This document shows, piece after piece, positions 23,173-28,649 of a stretch of 28,649 nucleotides of DNA; the first letter of the stretch is position 1; each line of letters starts with the position of its first letter. The notes under the pieces were generated by a model. That model made no database searches. It was not told the DNA's origin and worked only from the letters and a program-made list of their open reading frames with translations. The position numbers were made by a program, and so were the translations under genes. The stretch is from Lachnospiraceae bacterium UBA7179 (GTDB lineage Bacteria > Bacillota > Clostridia > Lachnospirales > Lachnospiraceae): the NCBI GenBank assembly GCA_002491195.1, contig DKVL01000062.1, positions 1 through 28,649 of the forward strand. Reading direction: 5' to 3'.

Positions 23173-23297
23173 AATTTAATCCTTCACACCAATAGATCCA
23201 CCAACTGTTCCCTGCTTTCCTCATTTTCACTGCAAAGGAACTGTCAGTATATCTATCATGCTCCCCTTTCATAATAATTTCATTAAATCCCATCCAA

Positions 23298-24155
23298 TTA
23301 TTCCTGATGCAAAAACTCCATCAGCTCACCATAGCATTTCCTCGCGTCGTTATAGCCAAGCTGATACAACGCTTCCAGTTTCTTCCTGTCCTTCTCAATC
23401 CGGCTAATATCGTTCGGTCTCTGCGGCCTGATGACAAAAGCCCTGCCAGCCTTCTCCTCCTCACCCAGAAACCGCAGTGTCTCATTGTAGCGGATATGGC
23501 GGTCAGAAACCAGCTCATATACCTTTGGAAACCTCGCGTATCTGAGTCTGATCATATTCCGCATTGCAGGGGAAGCCTGCTTTCTGACATACCCCACTTC
23601 CTTTGTGAGAATGACCACATTCTTCGTATTTCCGTCGGCAATTGCCCTGCGGATCGGAACGGCGTCAGCGATTCCTCCATCAAGATAATACTCATTTCCA
23701 ATCTTCACGTTTCTCGACACCAGCGGCAGGGAAGCGGATGCCCTCACCGCAATCGTATCCTTGTGCATCTCTCGCAGCGGCAGATACTCCGCTTCTCCAG
23801 TGCGGATATTCGTCACCACCGCATAGGCATTTCCCTCGTATTTTGCGGCAGTCTTGTAATCATAAGGAATAAGCTTATTGGGAATCATGTTGTAACTCAT
23901 ATCCACATTGAACAAGTCGCCTGTCGTCAGAAGGCTATAGACACTGCAGTAATTTTTGTCTCCCAGATAATCCAAGCCTACATGGTAGGAACGCCCCTTT
24001 TGCTTTGATATATAATTGCACAGATGGCACGCCCCCGCCGACACACCGTAACAGTTTTTGATGTACAGCTCCTTTTCCATAAAGTATGCAAGGACGCCTG
24101 CAGTATACATCCCCTTCATGCCGCCGCCTTCAAGCACTAACCCACAATCTATCAT
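23298..24155 (-). CDS. Patatin-like phospholipase
   Basis: This 285-residue serine lipid acyl hydrolase has the patatin set: oxyanion loop GGGMKG (10-15), nucleophile elbow GVSAG (Ser39) and catalytic Asp159 in LDGG. It has no signal peptide or membrane helix, so it acts in the cytoplasm or on the inner membrane face. The C-terminal part (about 200-285) is the helical extension seen in YjjU-type bacterial patatins. GGGAGGAAA precedes the ATG. It lies about 90 bp after the aminotransferase on the same strand with no clear promoter between, so cotranscription is likely. Confidence 0.93.
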   Translation of the reverse strand: MIDCGLVLEGGGMKGMYTAGVLAYFMEKELYIKNCYGVSAGACHLCNYISKQKGRSYHVGLDYLGDKNYCSVYSLLTTGDLFNVDMSYNMIPNKLIPYDYKTAAKYEGNAYAVVTNIRTGEAEYLPLREMHKDTIAVRASASLPLVSRNVKIGNEYYLDGGIADAVPIRRAIADGNTKNVVILTKEVGYVRKQASPAMRNMIRLRYARFPKVYELVSDRHIRYNETLRFLGEEEKAGRAFVIRPQRPNDISRIEKDRKKLEALYQLGYNDARKCYGELMEFLHQE

Positions 24156-24246
24156 ATTTTCCTCCCAGTACCCTTGAAGAACGCTGCCTTTGCGCTCTTC
24201 TCATGCGAAACTTTTGCGCTTCTATCTAAGAAATTCACTAAAAAAT

Positions 24247-25440
24247 TCACTTCGCATTATATTCCGTTTCGACAAACTTACGCAGTGCCGGCATGGCACG
24301 CTTCACCTTCTCTGTTTCCACGCAGTATGCCATCCGAAAATACCCTGGGCATCCAAACGAGTCCCCCGGAACAAGAACCAGATCATAGTTCATCGCCTTT
24401 TTGCAGAATGCTACCGAATCCTCCTCGAGCGCCTTCGGAAAAATATAGAATGTCCCGCCCGGCTTTACAACCTCAAAGCCAAGGTGCACAAGTTCATCAT
24501 AAATGATATTCATGTTGGTCTCATACACAGATAAGTCTGAGGTAACCCCCAAAACATCTGCTACTGCTATCTGTATGATAGAAGGCGGGCAGTTATGACC
24601 AATTCCCCGCGAAATCTGTGCGCACATTGGCGAGATCAGCGCACTGTCTGTACACTTTGGATTTGCTGCAATATACCCAAGTCGCTCCCCCGGAATGGAG
24701 AGGGATTTCGCAAATGAGTAACAGGAGAGCGAATTGTCATAATATTTTGAAACATACGGCGCATCCACCCCCGCAAACAGAATTTCCCTGTAAGGCTCAT
24801 CCGAAATCAGAAAAATGTCATGACCATACTCCTTCTGTTTTTCCTCGAGGACTGCAGCAAGCCTTTTGATCGTTTCCGTTGAATAAACTGTTCCTGACGG
24901 ATTGTTCGGCGTGTTAACCAGTACTGCCATCGTCTTCGGATTCAAAGCCCGACCGAACTCCTCAAAATTAATCTGAAACTGCTCTGTGTCGGCGGGCACT
25001 ACCCGCAGCACGGCGCCGGTTTGCCCTATATAATGGTCGTATTCAGGAAAATACGGTGCAAAGACAATCACCTCGTCACCCGGCTGTGTGACTGCCCTGA
25101 CTGCATGCGCAACCGCGCCCGCTGCTCCCGTCGTCATAAACAAATGCTCCGCCGTATAGTCCATGCCAAATGTTTTATTCAAAAACTCCGCAAACTTCGC
25201 GCGAACCGATGGAATCCCCTGCGACTGGCTGTATCCATGAAGTTCCATCGTATCGCGGCACTGCAGTAATTCTATCATCTTGTCTGTAAATTCCTGTGGC
25301 ACTGCCACCGAAGGATTTCCAAGACTGAAATCAAATACATTTTCACTTCCAATCTCCTTTGCTCTTCCCGCTGCCCACTCCGACATCTGCCGAATGACCG
25401 ACTTCGCACCAAGCATATCCTTATATTTCTGTGTAATCAT
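24247..25440 (-). CDS. PLP-dependent class I/II aminotransferase
   Basis: This 397-residue fold-type I enzyme would transfer amino groups between an amino acid and a 2-oxo acid. It shows the substrate/PLP segment SLGNPSV, NTPNNPSG, the cofactor Asp214 and Tyr217 in SDEPYREI, the Schiff-base Lys245 in YSFAKSLSIPGERLGY, and an arginine near the end in YFRMAYC for the substrate carboxylate. It is closest in feel to aspartate-aminotransferase-like enzymes. The start at 25440 has GGAGGAG 5 nt upstream; a longer frame to 25536 has none and would run over the promoter. It leads the patatin gene. Confidence 0.92.
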   Translation of the reverse strand: MITQKYKDMLGAKSVIRQMSEWAAGRAKEIGSENVFDFSLGNPSVAVPQEFTDKMIELLQCRDTMELHGYSQSQGIPSVRAKFAEFLNKTFGMDYTAEHLFMTTGAAGAVAHAVRAVTQPGDEVIVFAPYFPEYDHYIGQTGAVLRVVPADTEQFQINFEEFGRALNPKTMAVLVNTPNNPSGTVYSTETIKRLAAVLEEKQKEYGHDIFLISDEPYREILFAGVDAPYVSKYYDNSLSCYSFAKSLSIPGERLGYIAANPKCTDSALISPMCAQISRGIGHNCPPSIIQIAVADVLGVTSDLSVYETNMNIIYDELVHLGFEVVKPGGTFYIFPKALEEDSVAFCKKAMNYDLVLVPGDSFGCPGYFRMAYCVETEKVKRAMPALRKFVETEYNAK

Positions 25441-25539
25441 CTTACTCCTCCAATCAATCGTGTACTCTCGCCGTATCAGTTCCAATACCCTCACTGCCGA
25501 GCACAATCCAGTATCAACATCACTATGCTTCGTCAACTT

Positions 25540-25568
25540 ATTGTATCACTATGGAGAAGAAAATGCAA
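25540..25568 (-). promoter_or_regulatory. Aminotransferase promoter
   Basis: TTGCAT (25563-25568) and TACAAT (25540-25545) are separated by 17 bp on the minus strand. The leader would be about 95 nt. Confidence 0.55.
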
Positions 25569-25607
25569 TCTCCGTAAATACTGATCCCTATACGATGCCT
25601 TCTCATA

Positions 25608-25625
25608 GGTTACTGTTCACAGGTC
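25608..25625 (+). repeat. 18-bp direct repeat, left copy
   Basis: GGTTACTGTTCACAGGTC occurs here and again at 28628-28645 in the same orientation. The two copies bracket the decayed mobile region with the toxin-antitoxin module. Confidence 0.7.
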
Positions 25626-25635
25626 GGCTTGACAC

Positions 25636-25686
25636 AAAGAAACCGATGGTATACACTGAATACTATCGAAACCACCGGTTTTCTTT
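25636..25686. repeat. Imperfect inverted repeat at the edge of the mobile region
   Basis: AAAGAAACCGATGGT (25636-25650) pairs with ACCACCGGTTTTCTTT (25671-25686) with one mismatch and one extra T, around a 20-nt loop. It may be a terminator-like hairpin or part of a mobile-element end. It lies just inside the left 18-bp repeat. Confidence 0.4.
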
Positions 25687-25730
25687 ATCCAAATATCTGG
25701 GATACCCTGTCAAACAGACTGGTATTTTCT

Positions 25731-26717
25731 TCACGGCGCATCATAACAAGCATGCTCATGCATTGACAGAGTTGTTCGGTGCTTTCGACACTCCAGAATG
25801 GCGCGGCAGCGGCCTTCATACTCCGCGATCTTTTCGGGGCTGCATTCTTCGGAGTCGTCCAGTCCATTACGGTAATGGATCAGTGACCGCATTTCCTTAT
25901 TCCATGTCCTGTCCTGCTCATTCTGGATGCTGTCCTTGAGATAGCGCAGAATGTGCGCAAGGCGTTCCTGGTGGTCTGATCCATAAAACCCGGATTTTAA
26001 AAGACTTCAAAGACCATTGTAAAGCAGCTGGTAAATATATGCCTGGTGCTTGAAGTGACCTAGTACCATGCAGATGTTTATTACAATCCCAAAACCGGCG
26101 AAAGAATCCATGCCCAGAACCTCCTGCGGAGGTGGAAGCAGTATGGGATCTTTTGTGGGAACCTGCTTTTTCCGGCAGTGTCCTTTGTGCCCCTGCTGTC
26201 CTCCGGGCTTTCTGCCTGTTTTTTCCCTGCTGTTGCAGATCTTTTTGTGCCGTATGGTCTGGGCGGATGTCAGGGAAGAATTTTCATAATCACGGTTACG
26301 CTGTGCCAGCAGCTTCTGGTTTTTTCCTTTTTCTTCCTCCAGTTCTGTCCCGGCTTCATATATCCTATGACGCTGGTCTGTTATCTTGTCCAGCGCCTCA
26401 TCGCGCTGTACCTCGGCTTTGAGGGCTCTTTCTTCCATCTGCTGTGCTTTTTTATTGGCGGCCTCCAGTTTCCTGTTAAATTCCCTTTCCAGATCCTCAA
26501 ATGTCTCAAACCATTTTTCTCTCATGGCTGCCATATCACGGTGGGACTGGGCCAGTTCTTTTCCAGTTCTTTAATCCTGCTCTCAAGGGAACGGATCGTC
26601 TTCTGATACTGTTCTTATATCCTGGTATTTTTTACCGCATCTGAAAGCATCCAGTTCCGTACTGGCTGCTTTGAGTCGGTATTGGAGTGATGTAATATAT
26701 TCAAAAGAACTGTTCAT
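25731..26717 (-). pseudogene. IS66-family transposase, degenerate
   Basis: Pieces of an IS66 transposase lie in order on the minus strand. The N-terminal part starts MNSSFEYITSLQYRL at 26717 after AAAGGTGG, then changes frame twice (near 26615 and 26566). The coiled-coil and basic region follows, with ENSS and SREKTGRKPGGQQGHKGH. A large internal deletion removes the catalytic core. The frame then meets TGA at 26007 and continues in frame through GFYGSDHQERLAHILRYLKD and CSPEKIAEYEGRCRAILEC to a TGA at 25731. With at least two frameshifts, one nonsense codon and a lost core, it cannot be active. Confidence 0.85.
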
Positions 26718-26733
26718 AAGGTCCACCTTTCTG

Positions 26734-26907
26734 TTACGGCCGGGAGAGTCTGTCAATTACCGCCATCAGATCATCATTGTGTTCCATAAGGATTCTTATC
26801 GTTTCCTCCTGGGTCTCAATGATCTGCTCCTGTTTTTCGATCTGTGTTTCCAGTGCTTCAATAAGCCTGTCCCTGACCGGAATTTTTTTACCATTATCCT
26901 GCTGCAT
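26734..26907 (-). CDS. Small coiled-coil protein upstream of IS66 transposase
   Basis: This 57-residue ORF (MQQDNGKKIPVRDRLIEALE ... DRLSRP) has a GGGGG site about 8 nt before the ATG and ends 16 bp before the transposase relic. It is predicted to be one long charged helix with heptad-like spacing (QIEKQEQIIETQEETIRIL). IS66-type elements carry small accessory ORFs ahead of the transposase, and this one looks intact although the transposase is broken. It has no recognised domain. Confidence 0.6.
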   Translation of the reverse strand: MQQDNGKKIPVRDRLIEALETQIEKQEQIIETQEETIRILMEHNDDLMAVIDRLSRP

Positions 26908-27016
26908 ATTTTTGCCCCCGCTTTTTATAAGAGTATATTTATTGGGGGAAGTGAACTGTAACGGACAGGCAGGCTGTTTAAAGCAGATTTAGGAAAAATA
27001 TATTGAAATTGGGGCG

Positions 27017-27047
27017 GGGACATGGTAGTATAATTATATCGTGTCCC
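27017..27047 (+). promoter_or_regulatory. Promoter region of the serine recombinase relic
   Basis: A consensus TATAAT (27029-27034) precedes the recombinase start by about 35 bp; the -35 box is poor. GGGACA (27017-27022) and TGTCCC (27042-27047) form an inverted repeat around the -10 box, a candidate operator. Confidence 0.45.
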
Positions 27048-27068
27048 TGTTCATAAAGGAGAGAACCT

Positions 27069-27796
27069 ATGAACAGGAATAACAATTCTAAGATTACCAG
27101 TCCAATGATTACTGCCCTTTATTGCAGATTATCTCTTGAAGATGGCAAAGACAATGAGAGCATGAGTATCAGCAATCAAAAGCTGCTGCTTAAAGACTAT
27201 GCAGAAAGAATGGTATGTTCAACTGTGAGTTTTATGTGGACGACGGTTTCACAGGGCGGAACTTCAACCGTCCGGCATTCCAGCGTATGATGAGTGATAT
27301 AGAAGCAGGAAAGATAGGCTGTGTGATTACCAAAGACCTTTCAAGGCTTGGACGTAATTACATTGAGTCCGGCAGCTATATGGAAGTATTTTTCCCAAAA
27401 CACAATGTACGCAACATAGCTATTGCGGACAATTACGACAGCCTGAACAAGCAGGAAATGAACATAGCGCCGTTTAAGAATATCCTGAATGATATGTACA
27501 GCAGGGATATTTCAAAGAAAGTGCTTGCAGGGCGCAATCAGGAGATAGATGATACTTTTATTAACCTGTATGTGGATAAGGTAAAGGGTATACTTACGGA
27601 AAAGCGTTTTCTGAAGCTGACGGACGTAATGGAAAAGGAACAGGAAAGTAACCAGAATCGTATGCAGGAAATAGCGGCATTTATCAATGATGAGGAATAT
27701 TCAGAGAGCGATGTGCAAATGTTTATGGGGGAAATCAGGCGTTATGCTGCCATTATGGAACTTGATGAAATGGTATTAAACCGACTGATTAACTGA
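27069..27796 (+). pseudogene. Large serine recombinase, frameshifted and internally deleted
   Basis: The gene begins after AAGGAGAG with ITALYCRLSLEDG, where the Ser of CRLS is the catalytic residue of TnpX/TndX-type recombinases. Near 27205 one A seems lost from an A run, after which the reading continues in another frame as GMFNCEFYVDDGFTGRNFNR, ITKDLSRLGRNYIESG and APFKNILNDMYSRDISKK. The text then jumps directly to the C-terminal helix (EKEQESNQNRMQEIAAFIND ... VLNRLIN), so the recombinase domain, zinc ribbon and much of the coiled coil, roughly 250 residues, are missing. Such enzymes mobilise Tn4451/Tn5397-like and conjugative elements. This copy is dead. Confidence 0.85.
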
Positions 27797-27886
27797 ATAC
27801 TGATTGGAGAGCCCGAGAAAGTGGACGGGGTAAAGATATAGAAAGTACGTATTGTTTATAATTTTGTTGGAGAAATATAAAAATTT

Positions 27887-27923
27887 GAAGCCACATCTGC
27901 GGTTATTGAGCAGATGTGGCTTC
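27887..27923. terminator. Terminator at the end of the toxin gene
   Basis: GAAGCCACATCTGC (27887-27900) and GCAGATGTGGCTTC (27910-27923) form a perfect 14-bp stem with a 9-nt loop. The toxin stop codon (27903-27905) lies in the loop, so the last toxin codons form one arm. A TTTTT run follows on the minus strand after three A residues, and TTTT on the plus strand, so it may act both ways. Confidence 0.8.
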
Positions 27924-28385
27924 TTTTAACATTAGGCTTTCAAGCCTTGAAATATCAGGGAAAACAATCTTTTTTCCACGTGCATGGAGTTGTAGTATGC
28001 GTTTCATTTTTGTGCTTATCTCAGTTTGTATGGAGTATTTAACAGGAACAGGGTTATTATTACGGGTATGTATATGGTCAAGATATTTTTCCGTAATAGG
28101 AAACATATTCTGTAAAAGAAATGCAGCCTGCTTTCCGTCATATTCTCCCATAACAATAGTTAGACAGTTCCCATATTTTTCTATTTGTTTATCATAAATT
28201 GCTTGAAACTTTTCAACACGACTGCTGAGAGGAACCAGCCAAAGCAAAGTAGTTTTTTCATCACGCATACAGTAGAAGGTTGGGCGATAATTGCCATTTT
28301 CCTTATTTTGCATAAGGTTCGGATCATTTGCTTTAATAAAATATTCGTCTTTAATATGATAAACGTATCCTTCTTGGTAATCCAT
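27903..28385 (-). CDS. Type III toxin-antitoxin endoribonuclease toxin (ToxN/AbiQ, CptN-like)
   Basis: This 160-residue protein matches the ToxN/AbiQ superfamily, closest to the CptN/TenpN group. It opens GYVYHIKDEYF, then shows NYRPTFYCMRDEKTTLLWLV, PLSSRVEKF, the basic-residue-rich centre and the family block AAFLLQNMFPITEKYL followed by a C-terminal helix. These toxins are RNases that cut mRNA and also process their own repeat antitoxin RNA, which inhibits them as a pseudoknotted complex. GGAG lies 9 nt before the ATG. Upstream on the same strand are a consensus promoter, RNA repeats and an attenuator hairpin, the full type III layout. Many relatives give phage abortive infection; that role is possible but not shown here. 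Confidence 0.88.
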   Translation of the reverse strand: MDYQEGYVYHIKDEYFIKANDPNLMQNKENGNYRPTFYCMRDEKTTLLWLVPLSSRVEKFQAIYDKQIEKYGNCLTIVMGEYDGKQAAFLLQNMFPITEKYLDHIHTRNNNPVPVKYSIQTEISTKMKRILQLHARGKKIVFPDISRLESLMLKEATSAQ

Positions 28386-28399
28386 AATGTTATCTCCGT

Positions 28400-28431
28400 A
28401 AAAATAGCCTTATCGCCTAAGCGATAAGGCT
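28400..28431 (-). terminator. Attenuator between antitoxin repeats and toxin gene
   Basis: AGCCTTATCGC (28406-28416) and GCGATAAGGCT (28421-28431) form a perfect 11-bp stem with a 4-nt loop, followed on the minus strand by five T residues. In type III systems a terminator at this place makes antitoxin RNA much more abundant than toxin mRNA. Confidence 0.88.
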
Positions 28432-28553
28432 GGAATTTTCAAGCCGGACATTTGTTAGACGCTTCCGGTAAGCGAGCAATATTTTCAAGCCGTACATTTA
28501 TTAGTCGCAGACGGTGTGCGAACAATATTTTCGATGGCGGATTGCTCCGTCTC
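28432..28553 (-). ncRNA. Type III antitoxin RNA, about 2.6 repeats of 45-46 nt
   Basis: Between promoter and attenuator the DNA is repetitive. Units span 28507-28551 (45 bp), 28461-28506 (46 bp) and a partial 28432-28460 (29 bp). The last two share the minus-strand block TGTNCGGCTTGAAAAT and a CTAA-AAATG start; the first shares GAAAATATTG and CGC with the second but has diverged at its 5' part. Within the first unit GACGG pairs with CCGTC and AGCAAT with ATTGTT, giving a stem. A unit length of 45-46 nt fits the CptI group. The RNA would be cut by the toxin into single units that bind and block it. Confidence 0.8.
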
Positions 28554-28560
28554 TAATAGT

Positions 28561-28589
28561 ATTATATGAAATTGCGTAAAATATGTCAA
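28561..28589 (-). promoter_or_regulatory. Toxin-antitoxin promoter
   Basis: TTGACA (28584-28589) and TATAAT (28561-28566) are both perfect consensus boxes with 17 bp between them. The predicted start, near 28550-28554, coincides with the first antitoxin unit. It is the strongest-looking promoter in the window. Confidence 0.92.
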
Positions 28590-28627
28590 ATAAATTTTGT
28601 ATAGTTGTAAAAGATATGGAAATTGGT

Positions 28628-28645
28628 GGTTACTGTTCACAGGTC
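28628..28645 (+). repeat. 18-bp direct repeat, right copy
   Basis: Second copy of GGTTACTGTTCACAGGTC, 40 bp upstream of the toxin-antitoxin promoter at the very end of the window; see the copy at 25608-25625. Confidence 0.7.
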
Positions 28646-28649
28646 AGGA

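Noticed and set aside
23307..24008. 233-codon plus-strand frame
   Set aside because: It is fully antisense to the patatin-like gene, whose catalytic motifs are unambiguous.
25280..25939. 219-codon plus-strand frame
   Set aside because: It runs antisense over the aminotransferase start, its promoter and the IS66 relic, has no ribosome binding site and no recognisable domain.
28432..28551. CRISPR-like repeats
   Set aside because: The units are contiguous, without spacers, between a promoter and an attenuator ahead of a ToxN-like gene, which fits a type III antitoxin.

Overview
The window looks like the chromosome of a spore-forming, Gram-positive Clostridia, most likely a gut Lachnospiraceae. 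Supporting signs are AGGAGG-type ribosome binding sites before nearly every gene, sigma-A promoters of the TTGACA/TATAAT type, a perfect CIRCE element, a PdaA-type spore-cortex deacetylase, and relics of IS66 and large-serine-recombinase elements of the kind common in that family. No rRNA, tRNA or CRISPR array was recognised.

Positions 1-4090 hold guaA (minus) and a divergent chemoreceptor gene (plus), separated by 430 bp that contain a Fur-box-like palindrome. Positions 4082-9290 are a minus-strand sensing/export cassette: OmpR-type response regulator, short two-helix histidine kinase, ABC ATPase and FtsX-type permease. It has a consensus promoter overlapped by a long palindrome, and a second probable promoter with direct repeats in front of the ATPase. 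Positions 9293-12230 carry pdaA, a YunG-like protein, a short peptide deformylase-like protein and a CIRCE-controlled Hsp20. Positions 12240-12760 are a small gene graveyard with XRE-regulator and histidine-kinase relics. Next come a DegV protein, a MATE transporter and a lipoprotein with an alpha/beta-hydrolase fold.

Positions 16910-18400 hold the most unusual single gene: a receiver domain fused through a coiled coil to a RelA/SpoT-type alarmone synthetase, sitting between two broken gene ends. It is followed by an XRE regulator whose C-terminal half is made of 15-residue repeats, a GNAT-like protein with a WYL regulator, an ArsR-like regulator with a large C-terminal domain, UppP, a patatin-like lipase and an aminotransferase.

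Positions 25600-28649 are a decayed mobile region: an IS66 transposase pseudogene with its small partner ORF, a frameshifted and internally deleted large serine recombinase, and an apparently intact type III toxin-antitoxin module of the ToxN/AbiQ/CptN kind. That module has a consensus promoter, about 2.6 antitoxin RNA repeats of 45-46 nt, an attenuator hairpin and the toxin gene. An 18-bp direct repeat brackets the region. The intact module among wrecked neighbours fits retention by addiction, which is inference. The best candidates for new biology are the receiver-alarmone synthetase fusion, the repeat-bearing XRE regulator and the antitoxin RNA of the type III module.
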